From NCBI GenBank assembly GCA_009733775.1, contig WOGZ01000525.1:1-17406 (forward strand): 17,406 nucleotides of DNA, written 5' to 3'. The notes beneath the pieces are model-generated. The model worked only from the letters and a program-made list of their open reading frames with translations, had not been told where the DNA came from and made no database searches. Both the position numbers and the translations under genes were made by a program. The stretch is from Alectoria sarmentosa. Lineage: Eukaryota; Ascomycota; Lecanoromycetes; Lecanorales; Parmeliaceae. This document shows positions 9,304 through 17,406 of the stretch, in pieces (the stretch's first letter is position 1; each line of letters opens with the position of its first letter).

Positions 9304-10250
9304 AAAGAGATGACCAAGAATCTTCTGGTCTTGGAATTATGTTTTCAAAAAGGCCAATGTTGTTCAGCCTACTTTTTGGGGTATATTGACATTGACGACA
9401 GCAGGGTGGTGAGCCTGGCAATGGCGATGTCAATTGAGCTGGATTTCGAGCTCTAGCGATAGTAATGTCAATCATCTTCTCTTCTTAATGATAATGAACA
9501 GCGATGCGAAGAACAGAACTAGCCTTGCCAAGCGTAGGTCTAGCCCTGTACTGGCTGGTAATAAACTATTTAATACGGCGGGAAATTAGGTGTTGTACTT
9601 ACCTTTAAAAAACGACTAGCCGAAAATAAGAATATCAATCATCAACTTTCTAAATTTTCTCTTTTACATAGTACTATGATAATTAATCCATCAAGATAGT
9701 GCGCTGCAACTGCATTTTCTACTCTCTTCTACGAGGATATTTGAATTAGCACCTTGACATTGTAGGGATCCCACCCTTTGGACAATGAGTTAGTAATTGG
9801 CCCCCACGCTTTGTTTCTCGTGCTGTATCAAAAATTGCAATCACACCTATTCGGTGATAGATTGGTTCAGAATCAAGGTCGGTTGCTGCCTTGAGAGTCG
9901 ACCTAGAGCTAGAGAGATGTCTTCATGCCTTGGTTGTTGGGCATTACTTCATCTTGTTTGTCCTTTTTGATTGATTCATTGTCCGTTTTTGATTGTTTGC
10001 TTTGACATTAACAATCTGCCTACGTTGTTATGCTTTGATTCGTCTCGTTTGTTCTTAGTCGTCGGTCTATTGTCTTTTCTTTGTTATTTGCTTTGGCACT
10101 GGACACATCACTTAATTAAATACTTCAAAATAATGGTATTTTCTTCCATAAGACGCAGTCACTTCCTGCTATCCGGAAACCACCATACGCTCGTATCTTC
10201 AAGGGACCGTAACGCTACTCACCTCTGCAACTGCGATCGTACCTAGCAAT
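9304..10250. other. intergenic region between the 404-residue gene and the TyrRS gene
   Basis: The 947 bp hold no convincing gene. An AATAAA at 9560-9565, 257 bp after the upstream stop, is a candidate poly(A) signal. The stretch from about 9950 to 10135 is T-rich and pyrimidine-rich, as in many fungal promoters and leaders, and precedes the TyrRS start. Short ATTGACATT words occur near 9384 and, inverted, near 9463; too short to call a mobile element. No tRNA fold was seen. Confidence 0.5.
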
Positions 10251-11435
10251 ATGGTCACGTCACCTTTACCACTAAATCTCACCGAAGATGAGAAGTATGA
10301 ACTTATCACATCCAATATTCAGGAGGTCCTCCGTCCCGACATCATTCGAGAAATCCTGCCTGTACGTCCCCTCGAGATCTTCTGGGGTACAGCAACTACA
10401 GGTCGCCCACACGCAGCCTATTTTGTTCCTGCCATCAAAATTGCCGAATTTCTCCGCGCCGGTTGCAAAGTCAAAGTTCTTCTCGCGGATTTGCACGGCT
10501 TCCTAGACGCCGACAAAGCCCCTGAAGCTACGCTAGAGAACCGAGCTCAATACTATGAGCGTGTCATTGGTGCCTTACTCCGATCTGTGGGTGTCGAACT
10601 GGACAATGTACAATTCGTGCGCGGAAGCTCTTACCAGCTGACTCCAGCATTCTCCCGTGACCTATCCCGATTGAGCAAGCGCATATCTGTGCATGATGCT
10701 GTCAAGGCAAGCAGCGAGATTGTCAAATCCATGGGCGAACCTGTTATGGCGGATGGACTCTACCCAATGATGCAGCTGTTGGATGAAGAGTACTTGGGCG
10801 TCGACGCAGAATTTGGCGGCATTGACCAACGCAAGACGTTTGCGCTAGCAAATGACACATTGACCAAAGTGCTAGGATTCAAGACGCGCGCTCATCTGAT
10901 GAATCCAATGGTTCCCGGTTTGAGTGGTGGAAAGATGAGTAGCTCAGACCCGAAATCGAAGATCGATCTATTGGATGACCCAGCAACCATACACAAGAAG
11001 ATTGCGAAAGCTTATTGTGCGCCCGGCCAGATAGAGGGGAACGGTATCTTAGCATTCATCCAGCACGTCTTACTACCCTACTCGCAACTACAATCACCGG
11101 ATGGAAAGACGGCAGCCATAAGTGTGGTTTTGAAAGATCAGACTGAGCCAACCATTTTCAGGTCGTTTGCTGAAGTGACAGAGGCGTACGCAGCGGACTG
11201 CTTGACACCACAGCTGGCGAAGAAGGTTGTCGAGGATAGTCTTGTCAAACTTACCACCTCGATTCGCCAGCACTTCGAGACCGATAAAGAATGGCAACGT
11301 ATTGCCGACGCTGCATATAGCAACCTTGCGGTACCACCTGGAGGGCAAGACACACGAAAGAGACAGTACAAAAAGGAGAGAAAGGCAAATGGGACTAATC
11401 CAATTATCCAAGATGGTACGGTCAACGATCAGTAG
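10251..11435 (+). CDS. tyrosyl-tRNA synthetase, cytosolic eukaryotic type, divergent copy
   Basis: A single-exon class I synthetase of 394 residues, the same length as yeast Tys1. It should attach tyrosine, or a related aromatic residue, to tRNA-Tyr in the cytosol. ATP-binding motifs are TATTGRPHAAY (47-57; HIGH-type) and KMSSS (228-232). From YQLTPAF through the YPMMQ helix to HLMNPMVPG the family pattern is clear. Against human TyrRS, recalled from memory and gap-free at an offset of 5, Tyr171, Gln175, Asp178 and Gln193 match the substrate-site residues 166, 170, 173 and 188, but Phe44 replaces human Tyr39. The C-terminal half lacks the (W/F)GG element near the anticodon-recognition loop seen in human, yeast and archaeal enzymes. 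A basic tail (369-379) ends the protein. These differences suggest a second, specialised copy rather than the housekeeping enzyme, but the window cannot show whether another copy exists. Confidence 0.93.
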   Translation: MVTSPLPLNLTEDEKYELITSNIQEVLRPDIIREILPVRPLEIFWGTATTGRPHAAYFVPAIKIAEFLRAGCKVKVLLADLHGFLDADKAPEATLENRAQYYERVIGALLRSVGVELDNVQFVRGSSYQLTPAFSRDLSRLSKRISVHDAVKASSEIVKSMGEPVMADGLYPMMQLLDEEYLGVDAEFGGIDQRKTFALANDTLTKVLGFKTRAHLMNPMVPGLSGGKMSSSDPKSKIDLLDDPATIHKKIAKAYCAPGQIEGNGILAFIQHVLLPYSQLQSPDGKTAAISVVLKDQTEPTIFRSFAEVTEAYAADCLTPQLAKKVVEDSLVKLTTSIRQHFETDKEWQRIADAAYSNLAVPPGGQDTRKRQYKKERKANGTNPIIQDGTVNDQ

Positions 11436-11597
11436 CGATGCCTTGGCTGGTAAAGCGCGGACTTCGGCCCTGGAGATTAGATAGGCAGTAGGAGTCAGAG
11501 GACACAGAATGCGAAAAGTATGTAATCCATCTTTCTTCCTTCGATCTGCAAGATATCCTCTGGCCATTCTTTTTTTTACCACTGCCTGTCGTACCAA

Positions 11598-11608
11598 AAT
11601 AAAATAAA
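11598..11608 (+). terminator. candidate poly(A) signal of the TyrRS gene
   Basis: Two overlapping AATAAA hexamers lie about 163 bp after the TyrRS stop codon, a usual 3' UTR distance in filamentous fungi. Sequence match only. Confidence 0.35.
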
Positions 11609-11947
11609 AACTGCTTTCAATGCGTGAAAATGGCCCCCTTCAAGATATCAGATACAGAGGTGGAGTAGGGGATTACCATAAGCTTTTGCGGCGGTTCCTT
11701 GAAGCAGACTGTGCTCTACGGCCAAATTCTCTGTGATGCTTTTCATATTCCAACCTACGATTGAAGCTTCCTGAAGTAATGCTACCCATAAGCTAGAAAA
11801 CCCAGCAACTGTCAAACGCAAAGAAGTTCCAAATTAACATGTGTCCTCGAAAATGAAAGCGGAGAAGCTCCTGTGTAAACACTGCGGCTCTCGAGGCCAA
11901 CAACTAAGCTCTGAGCAGTGTCTTTGAGATCCAAGAGACAATGCCCT

Positions 11948-12073
11948 TGTTGAACACAAAGAAGTCTCTCGGTTCAAGCATGTATGAATACTTGATTTGT
12001 GAACGATACTAATGTTGAGCACAAGGAAGTCTCTCAGTTCAAACATTCATAAGATTGGTCTGTGAACAGTAGG
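11948..12073. repeat. two-copy tandem repeat, about 65 bp unit, each with a TTGAAC/GTTCAA dyad
   Basis: Copy A starts at 11948 (TGTTGAACACAAAGAAGTCT) and copy B at 12013 (TGTTGAGCACAAGGAAGTCT). Both continue with CTCTC(G/A)GTTCAA(G/A)CAT, diverge around a one-base gap, and end TGTGAAC. Each carries inverted arms TTGA(A/G)C and GTTCAA with the same 16-nt spacer (11950-11977 and 12015-12042). The array ends about 40 bp before the kinase-fold start codon, so it lies in its promoter or 5' UTR. Confidence 0.8.
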
Positions 12074-12113
12074 ACTTATATCATCAAACTAAGATCACCA
12101 CCAATTCAGCATC

Positions 12114-13073
12114 ATGATGACGAACCGGCAACAGCGAGTAGAGTCGGTCGACGGGGCTTTCAAATGGCCAGCATGTGCGCCACCGCACCCCAGAAATCTT
12201 GCTCTTGCCTCCAACCTCTGCACAGCATTACTGCCCGTGGGAGCAGATACGATGACTATTACAGAACATTCCCCCTCTGGTTGGTCTTCCAACGACGTCA
12301 TCCAAGTCTCCATCCCCTCTCCCGCTCATCAACGCCGCTTCATAGTCAAGCTCCCTCGCCGTCAACTCTCATCATGCATTGTTGGCAGTTGCAAGGAGGA
12401 AGCATTACGAACTTGCTGGGCGGCCGAGCATGGCTTTGGACCCAAGGTGCTGGCTATCGATGAGGAGAGCGGAGGATTCGTCATGGAGTTCGTCGAGGGA
12501 CGGACGCTTACAATCGAGATGATGAGGCAGCGTATGCCGGAAGCTGTGAATTTGCTTCGACGGATCCATGAAGCGGAGGCAATGGATTGGATGAGGAGGT
12601 ACGATCCACTGGAGATTGTAAGAGCGCAACTGGCAAGAGTAAAGGAACGTTACGCGATGCGACCAAACGATGTACGCTTCATCGAAGCCATTATACAAGA
12701 TACTGGGGAGAAGGTGAAGGAACATCCGTGGATGCCCTGTCATAATGATTTCCACAGCCACAATGTAATGCTTCGCCGTGCCAGCAGAGGTGGTCCCGAA
12801 CGTCTGCTCGCAATCGATTTCGAGGACTGCGATCTAGGTGATCCAATGTGGGATCTTGCTTATTTGACGGTTAATCTCGAGCTGGAGCAGGAGCCGTCCT
12901 ATTTGGAACATCTGTACGGCGCTGGCGCAGAAGACGGACGGCGCGTTCGAGCTTGTGTTCCATTGGCAATGGCGCATTGTGCTACTTGGTCAGCTTTGCA
13001 CGGAGAATCATGGGCTCAGCATCAAAAGGAAGTCATGGAAAGATTAAGGGAGTTGGCAGTCGATTTGAGGTGA
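12114..13073 (+). CDS. APH/choline-kinase-fold phosphotransferase
   Basis: A single-exon protein of 319 residues with the aminoglycoside phosphotransferase/choline kinase fold. The likely ATP Lys is K79 in FIVKLP, with a pairing Glu in KEEA (95-96). The hinge FVMEFVEGRTL (122-132) is typical. The catalytic loop reads H210-N-D212-F-H-S-H-N217 (HxDxxxxN) and the metal-binding Asp is D235 in AIDFEDCDLGDPMWDLA, closest in style to choline/thiamine/ethanolamine kinase-like members. It would transfer phosphate from ATP to a small hydroxylated substrate in the cytosol; the substrate is unknown. Two ATGs are adjacent (12114 and 12117). The next in-frame Met (residue 47) would leave only a short N-lobe before Lys79, so the upstream start is preferred. 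Located 678 bp after the TyrRS gene on the same strand. Confidence 0.85.
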   Translation: MMTNRQQRVESVDGAFKWPACAPPHPRNLALASNLCTALLPVGADTMTITEHSPSGWSSNDVIQVSIPSPAHQRRFIVKLPRRQLSSCIVGSCKEEALRTCWAAEHGFGPKVLAIDEESGGFVMEFVEGRTLTIEMMRQRMPEAVNLLRRIHEAEAMDWMRRYDPLEIVRAQLARVKERYAMRPNDVRFIEAIIQDTGEKVKEHPWMPCHNDFHSHNVMLRRASRGGPERLLAIDFEDCDLGDPMWDLAYLTVNLELEQEPSYLEHLYGAGAEDGRRVRACVPLAMAHCATWSALHGESWAQHQKEVMERLRELAVDLR

Positions 13074-13950
13074 GGCACGGACGCATTGGTTTGCATGGAT
13101 TGTTTCTAGTGATAATGAGCTCAGGGCTCGTCAGGCAGAAATGCCTTCCTTCTTCAACAGGAAATCGAAGGTTCAGTGGGGGTCTCGTGAAATTGTTCTA
13201 CAAGGTGTGATTGCTATGCCTCTTTGGAAGGTGCTGCTGTATTGTCAGCGAACCATTGCATGTTGGTGTTACTCTGCAATACCCTGAGTACACTACCCTG
13301 CTGCGATGTCTTAAATTTATCCTGCGAGACTACTTTACCTTGAGATAGATTGTCACCTATCGATACTCTACCACTCTAGACGTAGCCATCTCGAAATAAA
13401 TCCAGTTGTAAAAACAAGTAAGTCGAGTATAATTCCCACGCGCGTTGCGTGAGTGTGGAGCGACGCTTTCATGAAACGATACCCTTTATATGCAATACCA
13501 TAAGCACACCCCGAGAGACCTTACTGCACTTTATGCTCCTCCGCGACGTGTTTCTTAACTGATTGCTTGCCTGGATGAAAATCGAGGAAGTCGATTGAAA
13601 TGGATATCGCCCGTGTCGAAGAAGCTACCCAATGGTATCGAACTTCCAGCAGGTATATTTTAGCCTGGCATCAGCGGAACTTATCCCGCTCCGGCCTTGG
13701 CAACCGCTTGCACTTGACATCCGAAGCAGCTCGGCCGTTCATTGCCGTCGTTGTGAATTCGTCTTGGCAACGCAGTGGTAGTGATGCTTTCCAAGACGAG
13801 GCTGAAAGGCCTGGAAGCTCTGCTTACCATCTCTCCCTGTTTTTCCCCTCCCCCTTCGCCTCATCACGACGACGCTGCTTGTTTAGATGATCCTCTCTCT
13901 GGACATGTTGCGCTTACATCTGACTGCGTTCTTTGGTGCTGTGCATTGCC
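13074..13950. other. intergenic region and leader of the CorA-like gene
   Basis: The 877 bp hold no convincing gene. Short open frames (for example 13600-13890) have low-complexity, Ser/Arg-rich translations. A C/T-rich stretch near 13825-13870 looks like a fungal promoter or leader. An alternative in-frame ATG at 13933 would add six residues to the CorA-like protein. No RNA gene was recognised. Confidence 0.5.
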
Positions 13951-16375
13951 ATGGCGCTTGATGCTGCTACCGCACAGGAGATGCTGAAGCAGCTTGCTGA
14001 TGACAGGGAAAAATACTTTGATACCCTCAGTCGAGCTCACGATGTTTTGGCCCAAGCTCTCACCGCTACCTCCTCAGGCAAACCTCCCCCGCGCCTCACC
14101 ACGGAAGCCGTCCGCAGGAATACTGGGGCTTTCTCCTCTACACTCGAGGTCGAAAGCGTGTCAAAGGATTCTGGCAACTCTATCGAGGAGAATTCTGATA
14201 CGGACGATGACGAATCGCTCTTCGTCCAGCGGACTTTGCCCAAAGAGTCATACCATGAGGAGGGTCTTCGAAAATACATCAAGGACTACGAGTGGACGGA
14301 AGCTGGACGACGCATTTTGGGTGAAATTGCTGGAAGAGACCAGGTAGTGCAGCGGGGGACAATTTTTCCTACCAATGTTGGTGAAGTAGAAGATCGTTCG
14401 CATCTATCACATTATAGTATCTACAATGGTATGAATTAGTTTAGAGCTTGGGATAGTGTTGCGTTCACGTTTTTCGAACCTGTCTGACACTCCTTTACCC
14501 AGTGGGCAACGACGGGGCGCCCTTGCGCATCCTACACACCTCAGAAGCTCCCATGTCAAGGGCTTTGGACATTTGGAACCAGATCAAGAGCGTCAACGCA
14601 GGATCAGAAGAGCAGCGCCTGGCAGTCGGCAGAATCACCGTCGTTCGAGAACCCTCACCTCTGCTTTTTGCCGCTCTCCACTATACCATGAGAGAGCACT
14701 TCGACATGGACGAGGCATTCCAGCTGCTCGTTGATGACAAAACCAAAGTTTTACCTCACCGACCGTTTGATCCCGATCCCATACACCAAAGGACCTTTGT
14801 GTTCACTTTTGAGTATTTTACCATCGTTGGCGATGAATGCATACCTTTGAAATGGCAGAGAGCCGACGAAAGAGCCGACGTTGGAGCCATGGAAGGGCAT
14901 GTCCCCATAAGCAGGTGTTGCTCAGTTGTAGCTCTATGGCTTGGTGGAGAGCCTGTGTCGAAGATCAGGAATCGTAATCGGAGGATCAGCCGCAAGATTG
15001 GAAATGTCTATGACCCCTTCAGCCCATGGCACCTTCTGAGTGTGCAAGCATACCCCGACTGGAAAGGCTCGGTCCATAGCCATGACTCAACAAAACATTA
15101 TGTCAATGGGCCAGAAGCCTTCCTCATAACTTTACGGGCGGAGTTCAAGGACGCACAAAAGCGGTTGATGGAGGTCTACAACAGGATCTCTAACCTCGTC
15201 AGATCACCCGCGGAATTCATGTTCAAGCAGAGCATACGCGATAGACTTCTCTTCGAAGATGACAATTTCACGTACATCAGACGCTATTTCTGGGCTCAGC
15301 AATCATTGGGCATTATGAATGAAGACATCAACGAAATGATTTCCGCATACAAGACGACCTTCACGGATGACGTATGGAATGGTTCAGACAAGATCATCTG
15401 GCCCGGAGATGAGGCCCAATCCTCGCGCTATGCTCACTGGCGACGGCGGATGGCGGGACTTCGAAAGGATATCGAGCATGAGATCTATGGACTTGAAGAA
15501 ATCGACCGACTGAACGATGAGAAGATCAAAGAGATTAAGGGCCTCCGGGACAACCTCTTCAGTGGCACATCCGTTCTAGAAAGTCGCAAGTCGGTGCAGC
15601 AGCAGGCAATCACAGTACAGCAAGGGCGCAACATTAAGCTGCTGACGCTCGTCACAATCTTTTTCCTTCCTCTTACCTTCGTCACCTCCGTCTTTGGTAT
15701 GACCAACATGAATCCTACGGCTAGTTTCGGAAATTTTGGTGTTGTCTTGGTGGCCATTTGCGTCCCAACATATATTCTTATTGGATCGCTGAACACTGAG
15801 GGTGGGCTTCTATTCTGGTCAAAACAGACAAAATGGTTACATTATCATGCTTCGCGTATACTTGCTTGGACCCTTGGCATATTTGGATTCAAGCCGAGAT
15901 GGACGTCACGGTACCTCCATGGGTCAAACGTCCAGCTTTGTGCGTGCTCTGTCCTTCTCTCCCATTCAAATGAGTGATACTGACATGGTCGCCTGCAGCC
16001 GCAGATCCCACCCCAGTGCGTAATCGGCAAGTCCGTTCTCAATCCGCATCAGACGGTTTGGCTGCTCGTGGTGCCGAGCACGCACTTCAGTCACCTGGTG
16101 GTCATAACACGAATACAATGAGTCCGGCCGTCACACTCGAACGCAACAACGTGGTAAAGTTCGACACGGGACACTCGTTCGATACGCCGAGATTACCAAT
16201 TGCAGAGAAGATTGACTCCTCGCACTCTGAGTCACACAAGCGCACTTCCATAGAGACCAGATCTGAGCGGGAAATACAAGACCTGCCTCGGAATACGAAC
16301 GAGGGCTTACTTACGAGACTGCTAAGCTACAAGTGGAAGGGTGATGCGAAGGATGACAGGAAAGATTTCTGCTGA
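13951..16375 (+). CDS. CorA-like Mg2+/divalent cation transporter, three exons
   Basis: Exons are 13951-14428, 14503-15939 and 15999-16375, giving 763 residues. Intron 1 (74 nt) has GTATGA, CTGAC and CCCAG; intron 2 (59 nt) has GTGCGT, ACTGAC and TGCAG. The start was set at the ATG in GCCATGG; an ATG 18 bp upstream is in frame. The long soluble N-terminal region has an acidic stretch (79-89) and a helical, coiled-coil-like part (367-395, 470-535). Two membrane helices follow (about 538-557 and 571-588), and the fungal CorA signature FGMTNM (557-562) sits at the end of the first, in place of the classic GMN. A third hydrophobic stretch lies at 610-622. The C-terminal tail from exon 3 is Ser/Arg-rich and likely cytosolic. 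Such proteins form channels for Mg2+ or other divalent cations at the plasma or vacuolar membrane; cation and location are not determinable here. Confidence 0.85.
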
Positions 16376-17112
16376 GGACATTGATGACATCCGAGATGTA
16401 CGAATGGTGAGAAAACACAATTATTGAGGCATGGATGACGAGGATCGCTAATGAGAACGACGAAAACCTTTGAACTGCGTGTACATGTGTGTTGTTCTTA
16501 GAGATCTTAGAATAGACTCGGGTTCAGACCTCCAACTTCCTATCATGTCAAGCTTGTGAGACCTCGGCAATTTACTTTGGCCCCCCTTGTGTCCTGTTCA
16601 TCCATTTTCTGGACTTTGTTGCTGCTCGATGATCTTTTCGTGATGGAGCTGTGAGTACGAGAGATCTTTTTGAGGTAGATCTTTGCGGTCAAAATTCCTC
16701 ATAGGGTTGCTGAGTCTGGATTTGTCTTTTGTTCTTTCATGGCCGAGATTGTTTCTTCTCATCTTTCAGATCATTTTCCCCCCTTTCAGGCGACATGAAT
16801 GTTCCTTTGAATACGACAAGACCGCTGCTAAATCCGTCAACTTTTCCTTTGTGCCTCTGTGATTTCTTTCTGCGCCTGCTTTCTTCCCCAAACCCAGACC
16901 ACAAACTGCTTTATGAATTTCGCATTCTACCGTCTCATACTCCCATGTCTGTGTTCCCTTAACTTTGTCCTCTTCCTGCATCTTTCTGCAACAGAACCCA
17001 TTTCAACAAAAGCAGCTATACACCACACCACACCCCATCCAATCGTCCCCAACCCAACCCATCCCATCCCATCCCATCCCACCCCCCTAACTCACCTCTC
17101 AAACCCCAAACC
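16376..17112. other. intergenic region, CorA-like 3' end and promoter of the edge gene
   Basis: The 737 bp show no gene. The left half is the 3' region of the CorA-like gene. From about 16720 the plus strand is pyrimidine-rich (C/T runs at 16730-16900), turning into C/A-rich pentamer repeats just before the next start codon, an arrangement common upstream of strongly expressed fungal genes. Confidence 0.5.
17048..17082. repeat. CCCAA/CCCAT pentanucleotide microsatellite
   Basis: Seven consecutive pentamers: CCCAA twice, CCCAT four times, then CCCAC. The array lies about 30 bp before the start codon of the last gene, in its 5' UTR or promoter. Confidence 0.9.
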
Positions 17113-17406
17113 ATGGACCCTCCATACCTCAACATCCCCAAACCAACCTACAACCCGAACCCTCCCCCCCGCCAACAACAACAAACTCCCTACGACGACA
17201 ACGATCTCGAACAGCAGAACGCTTCGAATACCCCGGGATTGAAAACTAATATGAACAGTAGCCCGAATTCCGTTCGCACGCGCGTCTTCTCGGGTTTGCT
17301 CATGCTGACTGTGATTGCGCTTGTGGTGGTTATTCTCGTCATGACGAGCGGGCATCATAGCAGAAGTGAGAGGGATGTGGTTGCTTACGGTCAGCATAAC
17401 CCAGAA
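17113..17406 (+). CDS. partial single-pass membrane protein, N-terminus only
   Basis: An open frame of 98 codons runs off the right edge. Its ATG is in a good context (AAACCATGG). The first 55 residues are rich in Pro, Asn and Gln (PPPRQQQQ at 17-24), then a short basic stretch (VRTRVF) precedes a hydrophobic segment at about 59-78 (GLLMLTVIALVVVILVM), followed by His/Ser/Arg-rich polar sequence. With no signal peptide and basic residues before the segment, a type II topology (N-terminus in the cytosol) is likely. The family cannot be recognised from this fragment. Confidence 0.65.
   Translation, partial: MDPPYLNIPKPTYNPNPPPRQQQQTPYDDNDLEQQNASNTPGLKTNMNSSPNSVRTRVFSGLLMLTVIALVVVILVMTSGHHSRSERDVVAYGQHNPE

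Larger units (their letters stand above)
11436..12113. other. intergenic region between the TyrRS and kinase-fold genes
   Basis: The 678 bp contain the TyrRS 3' region (poly(A)-like AATAAA at 11598), a stretch without recognisable content (11610-11940), and a two-copy tandem repeat just before the next start codon. No coding sequence was found. Confidence 0.55.

Noticed and set aside
9380..9475. ATTGACATT inverted words, considered as ends of a miniature transposon
   Set aside because: Arms of only 8-9 bases, no flanking target duplication seen.
9971..10246. Open frame of 91 codons ending 4 bp before the TyrRS start
   Set aside because: Biased hydrophobic translation of a T-rich leader; no family features. 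It could act as an upstream ORF but nothing supports this beyond position.
12062..12463. Plus-strand open frame of 133 codons overlapping the kinase-fold gene
   Set aside because: Out of frame with the gene that carries the HxDxxxxN and DFE motifs; Ser/His/Pro-rich shadow.
13600..13890. Small open frame between the kinase-fold and CorA-like genes
   Set aside because: Low-complexity translation, no motif; overlaps the likely CorA-like promoter/leader.
17092..17397. Minus-strand open frame at the right edge
   Set aside because: Antisense to the membrane-protein start, which has a good ATG context and a clear membrane segment.
1..17406. tRNA, rRNA and CRISPR arrays
   Set aside because: I looked for cloverleaf boxes, rRNA-like blocks and regularly spaced repeats and saw none; a tRNAscan or Rfam run could still find a small RNA I missed.

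Overview
The window looks like nuclear DNA of a filamentous ascomycete (Pezizomycotina). The gene families are fungal. The five introns I can place are short (59-79 nt) with fungal donor and acceptor sites. The first ~2.58 kb is an AT-rich block whose decay pattern matches repeat-induced point mutation (RIP). I cannot name the species; a Dothideomycete-like genome with AT-rich islands would fit.

Layout. 1-2580 is the AT-rich block. Its left part is the decayed 3' end of a Ty3/gypsy chromovirus pol gene (integrase core plus chromodomain, 3-1127), followed by unreadable decayed sequence with a possible LTR piece near 1955-2095. The block stops abruptly, and about 50 bp later the intact gene space begins: a four-exon NmrA/isoflavone-reductase-like oxidoreductase (2633-3827, minus) and a single-exon NRPS-like adenylation-thiolation-reductase enzyme (4313-7345, minus). 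Diverging from the latter is a 404-residue protein I do not recognise (8089-9303, plus). Next come a divergent cytosolic-type tyrosyl-tRNA synthetase (10251-11435, plus), a small APH/choline-kinase-fold phosphotransferase (12114-13073, plus) preceded by a two-copy tandem repeat, a three-exon CorA-like divalent cation transporter (13951-16375, plus), and the start of a proline/glutamine-rich single-pass membrane protein that runs off the right edge (17113-17406, plus).

How the genes may work together (inference). The A-T-R enzyme would load a carboxylic or amino acid and release it reductively as an aldehyde or alcohol. The NmrA-like protein could be an accessory NAD(P)H reductase. By hand alignment the A-domain pocket resembles the phenylalanine code of GrsA. 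The nearby TyrRS carries Phe where human TyrRS has Tyr39, the residue that contacts the substrate phenol. This suggests a small biosynthetic locus for an aromatic amino-acid-derived metabolite with a target-copy TyrRS as self-resistance, comparable in logic to the cladosporin cluster's lysyl-tRNA synthetase. The CorA-like gene and the edge gene look like ordinary neighbours. No tRNA, rRNA or CRISPR was found.
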